A DNA stretch of 64,000 nucleotides from Albifimbria verrucaria (lineage: Eukaryota > Ascomycota > Sordariomycetes > Hypocreales > Stachybotryaceae), in the NCBI GenBank assembly GCA_020081605.1, contig JAHREC010000018.1, positions 6,572,001 to 6,636,000 on the forward strand, read 5' to 3'. A program made the translations under genes and the position numbers. The notes under the pieces are model-generated. The model was not told the DNA's origin. It saw nothing but the letters and a program-made list of their open reading frames with translations, and did not search any database. This document shows, one piece after another, positions 22,576 to 35,172 of the stretch (positions within the stretch are counted from its first letter, which is position 1; each line of letters starts with the position of its first letter).

Positions 22576-25056
22576 TTCAGCTTGATTTTCACCGTTGCAG
22601 ACTCAAGGATAGGACATGTTTATGAATACTTCTATTCATGAATATACGGGCAATGTTAAATGTCCCTAGAAGATGCCTCCAGCGGCGATTGCATCGAGCC
22701 GGCCTCGCTACGCTCGATATCACGATTATCCGGGCTCGAGACAGCCGTTTTCAGGGCCCTAGAAATCAGATTCATCAGTATATTTAGGTTCATCAGGCTC
22801 GAGGCAGCCGGGGTAAGCAATATTGTCATGAGGCTCAGGGCTTAAAGCAGGCGGCAGATTAAAGATACTATGAATATATTATAAAAAGATATATTATCCT
22901 CTAATTATTAACCTCAGAATAAGCTCATTAATTACTCATCCATAAAACAGATGAGCTTGAATTTACTAATTCTGTTATTAAAGAATCAAAATGAAAGCTA
23001 TGTTGGGGTTCATTTATATTTTCTATTGTGTAAATATTGTATGCCCTCTACTTGCCTTTTCGCTTTCTTAATTCCCTCTTGTTTGTCCAATATAATCAAA
23101 CTGACGTCATTCGCGTTATAACCAGGCAGAGTTGAACAGGTACTATTCGACTTTTGGTGATTAACAGATTCTATTTTGTTTGTAGCCTGGCCTCTATCGT
23201 ATATATACTACTGTTGACGATAACAAGGACCTTGCCTCCTGTATGTAGGAGTTGTATAAGTATCTTTTGTTTGTACAAATTTGTATCCCTGTGTATACGT
23301 CAGTTGGGTAGACTAGTAGGAAAGGTAAACAGCCTAACACTAGCCCGTGTACGAATACCGGGATTCTGTTGTGCAGATGGGGATTTCCTGCCCCTTGTAC
23401 ACGATCTGCGTTGGTTACATGGCACTGGACGGGATTTTTCCGTCGTATCTCTCTTGGCGCATCTACTAGGTAAAAGTCCGTCAGATAGGCCGACATGGGG
23501 TACGGTGGCCCGGAGAAGCTGTTCAGAAGAAGGATCTTGGCGCATATCCCCTAAGTTGAAAGGTATCCTAGGGTTGATTACCCACTTGGAGCCAAGTCAG
23601 CGAACACGAGCGTCTCTTTGAAAAGCCCACAAAGGTCCTCTACAGTAAGAGATTGCATTTATTTGTGGTTGTTCGCTCCATAGTTTTTGTACCATAGGCC
23701 TCTTGCATGATACCAGACTTCGTGGTCTTCATGGTTCTGCGGATTGGTCGAGTCTTAGTTCCCTTCTACATAGGTGAGACGCCTGCCTTACTTTACTCTT
23801 GAGACCCCTGACACGCTAGATCCACACCAGAAAACCTCATTTTGCTCATTCATTTGATTCAAAGTGCCGGGCAAGTTATCTTTGGCCTTTACAGGGGTTG
23901 CCATGCACTGCAACCAATATGCGGGGATGATGGTCATCATTCAAATACAAAGGGGAAGCGGGAAAAGTCCGCCCTTGGATCCTGCATCTCAAAAATCTAG
24001 ATCAATTGCTTGAGAGTTAGAGAAGAAGTGGGACATGAAACAACTACTGATTCTTTGCTATGCTGCAAGGATTGATTTGAATCATGCCTGAGGAAGTTGA
24101 CTCTAGTTCATTTTACATTTTCTGATTACTTTTTACCCACGAAACCCATCAATCTGCTTCGTCTCGAATCTTAATCTTGAATTTGACGAGGCTCGAATAA
24201 TGCCTCTGTCTTCAGATGACCGGAGGTTCAAACACCAGCATATCCTTCCTGGCTCCTGCCACTGACTAGAATTCTTGCTTCACTCCATTCTCCTAGCAAA
24301 AGCCAAGCAAATACCTTGCGTGTAGTCAAGAATGGCGGAAGATTTACGGCTAATCGCATAAATAGTCGAGCGTGCGCATCTAGAGACAATGAGAGCCTTT
24401 GTGTTGGTATGAATTTCTTCAACGATGCTTATATCTTCAATGATAGGGCACTGCCAAGTAAGCATCCCCGTCTTGACGACCTGGACAACCTGGACTCACC
24501 GGGTTCATTGCTTTTACCAAGACGGAGGATACCCGTCTTTTGCTTGGCATGATGCGACTTTTGGGCGCCGTAGATGATTACATGCCGTCCCAAGTTTTCT
24601 CACCAAGTAGTGCTAAACAAGGAACAAAAGAAGTGAACCATTAAATGTCGAGTCTTTCCACGCAAACCAAGGCAGAAGGCCTGGCGATGCCAGGACAGGA
24701 CCCCGCAGTAATTGCTTGCTTCCCGGATTTCTCCAGAACCTTCCTCAAATACTACTCGAAATGGGACTCTAGACGAAAACCCGAGCGATACACAAGGTCT
24801 GCTATTATACTAGTCCCTTGGCGGATTCTTGAGAAAACATAAAAAGACCAGCAATGCTCCATTTCCTTTCCCTTCACTTGCTCAATCTCTTTAGTAGCCT
24901 AGATCCTCCTAAGACTTTCTCGTTTTTATTCCTTGCCCTTCCTGATTTCTTCAAGAATTACAAACGCAGCGGATTGGGCTTACTCTTGTGTGTTTTTCTT
25001 CCATACTCGCTAAATTGACAACCTCTAGAAACAGATCAAATTATTAACCATCAGAT
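22576..25056. other. Long gene-free stretch
   Basis: 22640-22850 is a GC-rich patch containing two copies of ggctcga(g)(a/g)cagccg about 65 bp apart. 22860-23150 is AT-rich. ORFs at 23154-23621 (+) and 24228-24465 (-) lack recognisable features; the latter reads a protein-like stretch around VEEIHTNTKALIVSRCARS that may be an exon relic. 24600-25056 is the promoter region of the next gene. Confidence 0.45.
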
Positions 25057-26812
25057 ATGGCATCGGGGAAAGCAGATCAGCACGGTCAATCTACTGCTCA
25101 CGCTGAGGGCCTACCACCTGTCAATCAACTTTATGGCCAGAAAGAGAGAGGTCTAGTAGTTGAGGGCGAGGACCATCCAAAGGCTAACCCCAAAGATGAA
25201 CTCCCCAACCCTGAGGCTGTTATCGAGGAGCTTGGTATTCCGAACTGGAGAGAGCTCGAGAAAAAGGCTGTCAGACGTCTCGATATGACCCTGATGCCTT
25301 GCTTATGGTCTTTATACCTGTTCAACTACCTAGACCGTGCCTCTCTTTCGTAAGTTCTCCTCCCTCCAGATGAAGTCTCCCAAAGAGAAATGAGAAAAGT
25401 AACAGCATTTAACATAAGGTGGCAGTCAAGCTCGACTGAGTTCTCTTGAAGAAGATGTTGGAGTCAAAGGCTACCAATTCAGTACTGCTGTTGCAATTCT
25501 CAGTGTCGGGTATGTCCTCGCTTTCCTGTTAATCAATGCGTTTCAATGAAGTAGAATGGATGACCTAACACGAAACTGCGTATAGCTATGTCTTGGGCCA
25601 GATTCCTCCAACATGATTCTCCCTATATTCGTCCTTCGCTTTACCTTCCGGCTTGTGCTATCGTCTGGTCTGGTGTCTCTGCGGCAACCGCTGGAGTAAA
25701 GAATTATAACGGACTGGTTGCCATGCGATTTTGTCTTGGGATTGTCGAAGCTCCCTTGTTTCCGGGTGTAAGTGACACACTCAAGCTCTATTCCGATAAG
25801 GACATACCGCTAATTCGATAACCAGGCCGTCTATATGATGTCCTGCTGGTACACGCGCAAGGAGATTGGTGTCCGTGTTGCCGTTTTCTACCTTGCCAAC
25901 ATTCTCGCCCAGGGTACTTCTGGTTTAATCGCTGCCGCTGTCTTCGGTACGCTGGAGGGTAAGCTCGGCATGGCCGGCTGGCAATGGCTCTTTATAGTCC
26001 TCGCCTGTGTTGGCGCGACGCTGGCCCTTGTCTGCATCTTCGTTCTACCCGACTACCCAGACTCCACCAGCGGCAGCGGTACTTGGGTACTCACAGAAGA
26101 AATGAGGCTGATTTGCCAGGCCCGTATGATTGCTGACCGTGTTTCAACTACTGAGGCAAAGGCCGGTGTCTTGTCTGCTCTCAAGATGAATCTGGTTGAT
26201 TATAAACTCTGGCTCATTGTTGGTATGAACATTTTTATTTCCATGGCCTATGGGTTCTCCAACTTCTACCCTTCCATTGTTCGCGGGTTCGGGTACGAAA
26301 GAACTACCACACTTCTGCTCACTTTCCCGCCTTATGTCACTGCGTCTATTGCCGCTGTTGCGTTGGCTCGCAGCTCCGATCATTTTGGCGAGCGTGGCTG
26401 GCACTTTTCCATTCCTATTGCCATTGGTATGATCGGCTACCTAGTCTGCATAGCAAGGGAAACCAGGGTTCCTCGTTACATCGCCTCATTTCTTTACATT
26501 ACGGGAATGTTGGCTGCGAACCCTCTGATCAACAGTTGGATTCCCACCTGCCTTGGTCGTACTCCTGAAAAGCGTGCCGTTGGAGTCGCTCTGAACAACG
26601 TCCTTGGTCAAATAGGTACCTTTGTTGGTCCCTATTTCTTCGACAGCACTGATGAACCCCGGTACCTGCGTGCCTTTATTCTTATGTGTGGCTCTGGCGC
26701 TCTTGCCATTGCCTGTAGTCTTGGAATGAAGTGGATGCTACGCCGAGAGAACAAGAAGCTGTACCAGTACGCTCTCCAGCATGGTACCGTCTACAGCCCT
26801 TATGTGCTGTAA
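25057..26812 (+). CDS. MFS transporter, Dal5/anion:cation symporter type
   Basis: The ATG at 25057 follows a CT-rich promoter. Exons: 25057-25349, 25426-25509, 25586-25767 and 25826-26812. Introns have GTAAGT, GTATGT and GTAAGT donors. A hydrophilic N-terminus of about 85 residues ends in the family hallmark LFNYLDRASLS (TM1). Conserved ALSSLEEDVGVKGYQFS-like and RFCLGIVEAPLFPG segments follow, then TMs 5-12 in the intact last exon, with FSNFYPSIVRGFGY typical of allantoate/nicotinate-permease relatives. Two one-base breaks lie in exon 3 (CC at 25605-25606 and CCC at 25621-25623). With both restored, exon 3 has exactly the length needed for phase. It probably takes up an organic anion such as a vitamin, ureide or sugar acid. 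Confidence 0.87.
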
Positions 26813-27396
26813 CCAAAACCTCTGCAAGTATTCACTATCATTAGATCATTTAGCTGCTTTTGTAGCTTTATTATGGAATTCAACAAGGTATCTTCATATA
26901 CCAATGCTACTTAGCGCTGTGTCAAGAAACATGGATTGCAGATTTGAGGCTTTTATAGGTTAAATGTGTCTGCTTCGCCTCGGGTTTATTATTGATTGAC
27001 TTTTATATATCATGCTGCTCTTTCAAAAACCAGCTCTATTGTTCAGATGAAATCAACATAATTTCTCTTTTGATCATCTAGAAGGTGTCCATACTTTTTC
27101 TCACCATCTGGTGCCAAATCCAAGGGTCTAGGAGACTAATCTCTGCCCAAGCCGCCACAAGGTGCAGAATCTTGGTCGGTAGGACAAATTTTCGATTGTT
27201 TCTTTCCTTCATTGTATTATTATCTTCCTCGTGCTGCTTGGTAACAACCTCGGTGGTTTTGATCAACTAAACGCACCAATCGCAACCATGTGTTCGACAA
27301 GATCCATCGGGCCACCAATGGACAATGGCGGCTTTATAAAGATGAATGATTTGCATTCAGATAAAAGCAATTAAATATACAAAATATCCCTTATAT
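26813..27396. other. Intergenic between convergent genes
   Basis: This is the 3-prime flanks of the MFS and lactonase genes. No gene is seen. Confidence 0.5.
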
Positions 27397-28315
27397 CTAG
27401 AGCTTCCCACTGCAGTGCCAGGCTAGTGTCAGCACGGTGCCCGATTCACTTTCTACAATGTATAAAGTCTTGAGGTCCTTGCCACCCCATGTAAGATTCG
27501 TACTTCCGTTGCCACTATATTGAACGGATATCCTCACTCTCGGTGTGCCATCTTTGTTGTGAACAAAGATTGTCCCCAGAGTTGAATGTGCCACAAATAC
27601 ATTGCCTTCAATGTCCGTCGCCATGCCATCAGGACCGCCCACACCGATGTAACTGGAGAAGCGACCTGTCCTCTGCACACTACCATCGGGATACAGCGGT
27701 GCCAACCAAACGCTGTTATCCCGGGTCATGGCAACAAAGAGCATCGAGCCCAGTGCGTCAAGGACTAGACCATTAGGTGATGGGCAGTTATGGAGAAGCA
27801 CATCGGTTCGTCCGTCCGGTGAAATGCGATAGACACGGCCGGTTGGATCCTGGAGACCGGTCATACCCTGATCGCTGAAAATAATGGTTCCGTCACTACA
27901 GACAATAAGGTCATTAGGGCCTTTTAATCTCTCGCCATTGAAACGGTCCATGAGAATCTCAATATGCTTCTCAGGAGCATCAGGATCCAAGCTTAGAATA
28001 CCCAATTTAAAGTCAGCTATCAGAAGGCGCTTGTCCTTTTCCCTCCACGCCAGGCCATTAGGTTCGCCGTCGTATTGGATAATGAGGGTCCATTCCTTTG
28101 TAAGGAGATTCACCGCGAAGATGCGGCCGTAGGGGATATCGGCGAGATAAAGTATGTTTCCGCGGACAAGAGGGCCTTCGAGGAAACTGTCCAAAGCCCG
28201 CCCCTCTTCTGGTTTTTGGAGTGATCTGAAGAACTGCTGAGCGTTCTGAAGGATGTGGGTAGTGTGACTAAGGGCTCTGCTATCAGAACCGGGGTGTCGG
28301 GTACCAAGCAGCCAT
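27397..28315 (-). CDS. SMP-30/gluconolactonase-like lactonase
   Basis: A continuous frame of about 265 residues from about 28194 down to 27397 reads a six-bladed beta-propeller of the SMP-30/gluconolactonase/LRE type. Motifs: ILYLADIPYGRIF, QYDGEPNGLAW, the metal-site segments KGPNDLIVCSDGTIIFSDQG and NCPSPNGLVLD, and GGPDGMATDIEGNVFVAHS. Coding resemblance continues upstream (LQNAQQFFRSLQKPEEGRAL) to about 28300. The nearest ATG, at 28315, is one base out of phase with it, so the N-terminus is not settled. Role: hydrolysis of a sugar-acid lactone with a divalent metal. Two Dal5-type transporters flank it, and one is divergently transcribed, which suggests a small uptake and catabolism cluster. 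Confidence 0.85.
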
Positions 28316-28971
28316 GGTTGTCACAGGCCGGAATAGATTAGAGTTGATTGACAAGATGATTGTATAAAGTCGGTCAAGAACTAGAGAGCCCAGTATTAAA
28401 TATTTGAATGCGGCGTTGATTTGGGCGCGCTGTGAGATCCGAGGTGATAAGGCTCAGACGACAGTTCCTCATGCTTCAGTTTGACGGTAGGTCAATGCTG
28501 TATCCAGCATGTGACTCTGTATGGAGGTGCTAGCACTGGTGCTCCTCACTGACTTGCAATGATGGACTAATTACGGAATATCGGGACACGGAGAAATCCC
28601 GAAAACAGCCATTCAAAATTTAGTGTCTACTCACAGAGCAACCAATGTTGCATTAGGGGCTTTTTTCTGGCGGCCACCATTAGTGCGGACGTTTCCCGTG
28701 GGGTGAATGAGGAGCTACCACGCTTCATCCCCATGGGGCATGGGGAAATCTCACTAGCAGTATTATCGGCCTTGATCGTTTTAGAAAATCTGGGGCAGAG
28801 TCAAAGAGCTGGGAGTAACCTGATCTGTGCTTGGCAAAGGTATAAAGGACCGTGGCATATCTATCTAAAACTCTGGGATGGCTTTAGGGTTCTCGTTACA
28901 TCACGTCTCTTGCGTATACATCCCTATTCGTACTCATAAAAAGCCAATATAATTTTTCCCCAGTAGCCAAT
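28316..28971. promoter_or_regulatory. Divergent promoter region of lactonase and MFS genes
   Basis: 656 bp lie between the two divergent starts. TATA-like elements occur on both sides (tataaag at about 28354 reading left-hand context and gtataaagg near 28841), with a CCAAT at about 28637. Shared regulation is an inference from the head-to-head arrangement. Confidence 0.4.
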
Positions 28972-30695
28972 ATGGACCCTGAAGGTGAGAAGGGCAAAAC
29001 CTGCTCGCATCTCGAGGGTGGGGCCAATAGTGGTGAGGAAATTCCCTTTATTCCAGACGCGGCTGCTGAGCGACGTTTGGTGAGGAAGCTGGATCGCACG
29101 ATTCTGCCATGGATTATGCTGCTATACCTCTTGTCATACATCGATAGGTAGGTTGCTTCACATTTTCCACCTTTCCTCTCAGACGAACGGCTTATTGTAG
29201 CAAAAAGAGATCTGTCTACTAATATAGCAGCAATTTCAGGAGTAACATGGGCAATGCACGAAACATTGGCCTCGAGAAGGATATAGGGCTTACGAGTGAG
29301 CAATATCAACTCGCCTCCGCCTCTTTCTACATTGGAACTGTCGTTTTCGGTACTGTGGGCGGTCTCATGCTCAAGGTTATCAAGCCGTCCATATGGCTCG
29401 GCATCTGCGCCATTGGCTGGGGAGCCGTGAGTACACTCCAGGCCGCTACTACTAACGGCGCGGGTCTTGCTGCAGTCCGTTTCTTCCTTGGTGTGTTCGA
29501 AGCCTCCTTCGCACCCGGATGCGCTCTCTACCTGAGCTTCTGGTACCTCAAGTCGGAGCTATCGCTTCGCATCGCCGCTTATGCTGGCATGAGCGCTCTG
29601 AGCGGTGTAATCTCTGGCGTTGCTGCTTATGGTATCGGCCTTGCTCAGAACATGGCTGTTAAGCCTTGGCAGGCATTATTCCTCATTGAGGGTCTTCCCA
29701 CTGGTGAGTATCGACAATCCAGGCCCCACAGTTGACTTGGCAGATCACAGGTGAAGATGATGAGTCCACCCAGTAGACTAACATATTTGAGATTAGTCGT
29801 CATAGGTATTTTGACCATCTGGATTCTACCAGGCCGTCCTGAGTCCCATAAGTCGCACTGGTTCACCGATGAGGACTACAAGATCATCCTCAGTCGTCGT
29901 AATCGATTTACCAAGAATCATGATACTGGTATCAATATGGCCCAAGTCAAGGCGTAAGGACTACACTGAAAATCATTGTGCAGCATATAAGCAAAGTAAA
30001 CTAACGATGTCCTTCTTTAAATTGGATTTAGTGCTTTCAAAGACTACAGACTGTATCTATTCTGCATCATCTACTCTGGGCTGTCTCTCTCATTAGCGGT
30101 AGCGGCTGTCTTCCTCCCTACTATTGTCAAAGATCTTGGCTACCATTCTGTCACCGCCAACCTCATGACCGCTCCCATCTACGCTACCGCTTACGTCATT
30201 CTCCTCATTACCGCTGCACTGTCTGATCGTTTTCGCGTGCGTGGTATCCCCATCATGATCGGGGGTGTAATGGCTGGCACTGGCTATATTCTCCTAGGCC
30301 TTCTTAGCCACGACACGGCTCGCTACATTACCTGCTTCCTGGCTGTGACTGGCACTTATATGGCTTTTCCCATTGTATTGACTTGGATCACGTCCACTTT
30401 CGCCGGTGACACTAAAGCTGGTGTTGGTATCGGCATCGTTATTGCTGTCACTCATGCCGTCGGTGTCGCAGCCTCCAACATATATCCGAAGGCTGATGCT
30501 CCCCACTATCTCATGGGTAACTCTGTTTCTAGTGCTTTGACCTTTTCTACCGCAATTGGTGCTGCTATCATGAGCTTCTTGCTCATGAAAGAGAACCACA
30601 GGAAGGATCGCCTTTACGGAAAGCCAGAGTTCGGGGTCCCAGTCGATATGGGCGGTGAGGCTGACAAGGTACCTGACTACCGCTACGATATCTGA
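28972..30695 (+). CDS. MFS transporter, Dal5/anion:cation symporter type
   Basis: The ATG at 28972 begins a gene with four exons: 28972-29147, 29240-29703, 29797-29953 and 30032-30695. All junctions are in phase (GTAGGT, GTGAGT and GTAAGG donors), so the whole 494-residue product is open. A short acidic N-terminus precedes TM1, which ends LLYLLSYIDR, the Dal5-family hallmark. RFFLGVFEASFAPGCALYLS is TM4 and FLIEGLPT follows TM6. WILPGRPESHKSHWFTDED is the characteristic central loop with its downstream W-L-T-D/E-E-like element. It is a paralogue, not a copy, of the transporter at 25057-26812. Function: proton-coupled uptake of an organic anion; the substrate may be linked to the lactonase next door. 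Confidence 0.93.
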
Positions 30696-31443
30696 GAAGA
30701 GATTTGGACGATTTGAACCCGTTGGAACACTAGCTCATCCTCCCTCTTCAGACCTTGGGTACCATCATTGTATGTTGTCGTGATGTCGCGGAGGTCTACT
30801 TATGAGAAGGCCAATATTCCGTTCACGAACAGCTTGGGATTGTTGGTGATGGAATATTGAGACTTAGCCAGCTACTGTTATAAATTCATGTTTTACCTCA
30901 TCCAACCCTCATTTGTATCGCAGTTGTGGCTTGCAACGCCATCTACCAGAGCAATCTTTACCAGGATGGTAGTTGGTCTAATAGTTGTTGCACAATAAGG
31001 GATTCATTGAAGACCGGCAGTCCATTACCATTGAGCGAATGTTTTCTATCATTGCTTAGCTTTGTATATTTTTGTTGAACTGGTTCATTCTACTGTAGCA
31101 CTATCTTTTTCAGGTGGTACAAAATCTTATCCTACAATTCATCCTAACCATAATTAGTCTCTGATTGCAGAAAAGGCCCTGAGCCCTCTCGTAATAGCTT
31201 TAACAGGTATGTATCGGATGAGTTGATGAGCGGATCGCCAACCCCATCTTCGAGCAGTTTACTTGTTCTTTTGTTAAGCTTGGGACAGTGCAACTTGTAT
31301 AGCCTGTTTCTGACTCCGCCATCTTTATTAAAGACCTTGAGAACAACCCTTACAGAGCTCTTCATGGGCCAGTCAGCCACTGGAATGGGAAGACCGAAAC
31401 CTGTTGGATTTTATAGAACAGGATGAAATCTATATTGGAACTC
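30696..31443. other. Intergenic between convergent genes
   Basis: This is the 3-prime flanks of the MFS and T5orf172 genes. A minus-strand ORF at 31144-31380 is open but has no recognisable feature. Confidence 0.45.
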
Positions 31444-33607
31444 TCATCTAGATTTGAAAAACTCTCCTGTCTTTCTTCGCACCAAAGCTGATTTTGACTC
31501 TTTCCTGGTTTCCACACTGACCGGAGACTCTAAGCTCCCTGGAGTTGACGCTGTCAGTTTCAGCGACTCTTTCAAGATCTTAAGCCCAGTCTTGTGCTTT
31601 AGAAGATTAGTAATTACATTCCACCCTGAAACAGAGGTTTTGTCTTTGCCCATCTGTCTGTTGTCCAGCTTATTGTTTCGAACAACATTCACTGTTTCCA
31701 TAGGGGCGCATTTCTTGTCGGTTTCATGCGAGTGTCGGCTTAAAGAGTTATCTTTATCAGCAATTCTCGAATCTCGGCCATGTGCTTTTATGACAACTGA
31801 GTCCGCCGGGTTACTCTTGGTAGTAGTCCATTGCAGAGTTCCCGGTTTCCCAGCCGATTCAAACTCGCGATTGCCCATCGATTCAACGGTTGTGTTGAGA
31901 AGTATTGCTGTGTCTTTATTGACACGTAGGTTCCCCTCACTCCCAATTGTGTGTGGCTGTTGTGTTGCTGCCGAGGTTTGCATATTATCCAGGATTCGGG
32001 CAGGATCTGATTGTCCGCGCAAGTAGTCTTTGAACTCTTTTGTCAATTTGCCATGGGCATAGATCTTATCACCAAGTAAAAGCGTTGTCCATTGCTCCAC
32101 TGCTTTTCTAACACGCTCTTCTGTGCTGAGAAACCACTCTATGTGCTTGCCATTGCATGTGGGGCAATTAACCATGGTCATTCTCTCTTCGGCAAGTGAT
32201 GCATGCACGAGGCTTTCAACCCGAAACGCGTGTTTGAAAGGCTTCTCACTCTGAAAAATAATGGTTCCAGACCTATGTATTTCCTTACATGTATTGTCTT
32301 TCTTGTATCGCGCTTCAGTTGTGTTAGCTGTGAAGCCGACCTTGAAAAGTTGGCGGTCATCCATTGGGTCTCGTGAGATATAATCACGGTGACGTATAAT
32401 ATAGACTCTTCCCACTTTGCTATCGTTTTTGCCAAAGTTCTTCTCGAGAACCTTTATCACTCCAGCAGCGCTAGGATCTTCCTTGTATAGCTCGAGTTGA
32501 ATTGATCCAAGGTTGCCACCTGGCGAGATATCTCGTGATGGATCAGGGCATATCGGTACATCCGACCTCCCATGCTTAACTGGCAAGTCATACTTCTTGA
32601 CAGTCGCCATATCGATTTCAGGATTGATTGCATCCTGATAATCGCCCCGCTTCGTAGTAAGTGATGTGAATCGATCTTTTGATGATGAGAGACCGAAAAC
32701 GCCTCTTCCTTTTTCAACTCTGGACCGAGGTGTGCTTTCCCATTCCCATCTCTAAACAATTGCCGCCGTACGAGGCTGCTTACGACGTTGTCGTCATTTT
32801 TCTTAGTCAACATTTGGTTCGCATCTTCCTCAGACTGGGCCTCCTCTTCCTCATATTGTGTTCGGTAATCCACTTGACCTCGCCTGCGAGTTCCTCGTCT
32901 CACAGTGGGAGATTTCGGGGTTCGAAATATTGATGCCTGCGCCTTGGGGGCAGCCACTCTGAATGGGGGTTTCTGGTGTGAATTGTTCCAAGGGGTCCTC
33001 GCTGAAAGTGCTGCTGGGGGTGTCCCAGAATGAGCTGTCATAGGAATGCTTTGAATCTGAGGATTCGAGTTTCACAAAAGATTGTTTGTATTGAAGCGTC
33101 GTCAGGGCCGGCCGGGTTGGGGTCGCGTTGTATTTCGAGTCTTGTGTTGAATTGCTCGAAACAGCAAAGCCTGCTCTCGTTTTCACTGGCGTTTCCTGCT
33201 CCATCTTGAGAGGGGATTCTCGTTAAAGTCTGCAACATTTTCGGAGGACGAATCCGTACACGCGTTTGAGTCCGAAATAGATACACGCGACTTCTCCAAG
33301 GCCGTTATTGCAGCAGTAAGGCCTTTTTGGTGTTGGTGGCAAGCTACCAGCCCAATGAATTCATCGAAATCCACGTTTGGGGATTCCATAAGGTCTTCAT
33401 CCTCGAGCCATGCAAGTAATGCTGCAGCCAGACCAGGCACGTCCTTTCCATGTTTCTTGGTTACTTTCGAATTTCCACAAGGGTCACCTTTTGGTTCAAC
33501 CCGGGACATTTCCAGGAAGTTCCATCCTGCGGAAACCCGTGTAACTTGGCACTGAGTTGCAAGAGTCTCTGCTCCGAAGTGATTGTGACATTTTTGGACG
33601 AGCCCAT
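31444..33607 (-). pseudogene. T5orf172-domain (GIY-YIG-like) protein, several frame breaks
   Basis: The start is the ATG at 33607 (MGSSKNVTITSEQR). A small Cys motif follows (C-P-G-L-x-x-K-G-x-P-C-G-N), typical of the N-terminus of fungal T5orf172 proteins, then a low-complexity Ser/Thr/Glu-rich middle. The domain itself sits at about 32430-31990: KVGRVYIIRHRDY, LFKVGFTANTTEARYKKDNTC, then VNCPTCNGKHIEWFL. This matches the T5orf172/MUG113 fold related to GIY-YIG nucleases. The C-terminus is Ser/Lys-rich and disordered. Frame breaks lie near 33490 (before GDPCGN), near 33205, in the C-run near 32970 (one extra base fits better here) and near 32700. From 32610 down to 31444 the frame is intact. 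Function is unknown; DNA association is inferred from the domain. Confidence 0.7.
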
Positions 33608-34011
33608 GATAAAGGAAGCTAGGGCCACACGAGCTTGACCACAAATAGAAAACACAGAAAATAAAAACCGACGCCAAATGATACTGTCAGCTGTATTGGG
33701 TCGTGTTTGAGCGATTTGAACCGGCGTTGTAGTTGGTAACGACTCATTGGTAATAAATAGAAGATCGTCCTCCGACTTTGAACTTGATTCGGCCGACACG
33801 CGAGTCAAGGGTTCACGCGTCAGACAGTAAACATGATACTCCAAGCCACCCAGGATAACAGGGATACGTATTCCATGGCTTCCCAGGAAAGTTCGATTCT
33901 TTCAAGGTAGTATCAAGACTTAGAGCTGGTTACAAAAATTCCAGGATTGGCGGACTGATTAGACTAGCTACTTTCAGAGTACACGAGAGTGCTACACGAA
34001 GTAGTGATCCT
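33608..34011. other. Intergenic stretch
   Basis: This is the promoter side of the T5orf172 gene. Nothing else is seen. Confidence 0.4.
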
Positions 34012-34314
34012 ATGTATAGCCAAGATCACGGGGCTTCATGCGCTACTTTAGCTGCACATGCCGGCTTCCCAGCCTCTTCCGGAATCACTACCGTATACAG
34101 TATAGGTCAATCAAACGTGACATATGAATCGGCTGGGGCGACAGGGCTGCCTATCATGTTTTGGGAGCAACCCCGGGAAGATTGCCCGGATGATCCGGAT
34201 GAGAAGCTGGAAGTACAGATCTATACTGATGCAGATGGCCCCAAGATGGCTGAGGAGGCACATGTAGGTATGAGCAAAAAAGTAGTCAAAAAGATGATGA
34301 ATAATAAGGCATAA
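34012..34314 (+). CDS. Hypothetical small protein
   Basis: The frame is open from the ATG at 34012 for 100 codons. There is no signal peptide. The C-terminal half is acidic (EDCPDDPDEKLEVQIYTDAD) and then basic (SKKVVKKMMNNKA). I recognise no family and it could be a chance ORF or a relic. Composition is more protein-like than neighbouring random ORFs, which is the only support. Confidence 0.25.
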   Translation: MYSQDHGASCATLAAHAGFPASSGITTVYSIGQSNVTYESAGATGLPIMFWEQPREDCPDDPDEKLEVQIYTDADGPKMAEEAHVGMSKKVVKKMMNNKA

Positions 34315-35172
34315 CTGGTTCCCTAGCGGAGCGACTGAAAGCGTTGCCAACCCGTTACAACGTCAGTCAGCTTTCCAGGTCCCTAAGACTAGGGCAAGAG
34401 TGTAAGCTGCCGGGATACGCGTCAAAGACCTTGTTGTGAAGAAAAACCCTTGTCCGCTGAATCCATAGTTTTTGTTCCAGCCTCCTTTGGCTCCTTGATC
34501 GGATCATCAGGCTGAATGATTCTAGCTGTCGGGTCGGACACCCTTTATGTGATTGGCTAAAATTGTCAGCGGTATATGCAGTTGGTTGTGAACAGAACGA
34601 AATAGGAAGGTCGTAATCCACACAATGCGGGTCACCGGAGTCGTAAGTTCAGCCTGATCGATTGTGATACATTCACTAGCCGCAAGGGGATTATGTAATT
34701 TTGAAGGTCATGTGAATAGATGACAAGTGGGAAATAAGAATGGACAGCGGAAGTGTTGATTATGAAGATTAAGACATAAAGAGTGTAACAAGGAAATATT
34801 CATTTACTCAAAAGATTAAAACATTAGTTTAAATCACAGAATTGGTCAATATTGGAATGATAGCTACTACAGAACTAAATATGATAATTGAATTATGAAG
34901 ATTAATACTCACTGAACTCCTTGGCCAATGCTATAAACTTAGAGCTGCCCGCTGATTTTACGCTCAATGCCATCACTCTAAGGCGCAGGGTGTCACCCAG
35001 CATCTTACTAAACCTCGCCCGCATCCTGTCGTCTTGAAGCCATCGCTTCGAATGACTGGATATATTTCCATGTTTTCCACCTCATTATGTACATGGCACA
35101 TAATGAAGAAATTTTACGTAGCACTAGGCACAGAATTATCATCCCCTCTAGAAATCCGAGAAATAACAGAAA
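34315..35172. other. Intergenic stretch
   Basis: No gene is supported; 34700-34920 is AT-rich. Confidence 0.45.

Noticed and set aside
23154..23621. 155-codon plus-strand ORF
   Set aside because: No ATG start, no family features and a random-looking composition.
24228..24465. Possible exon on the minus strand
   Set aside because: A short protein-like segment only, with no start, no splice context and no recognised family; mentioned in the gap note but not called.
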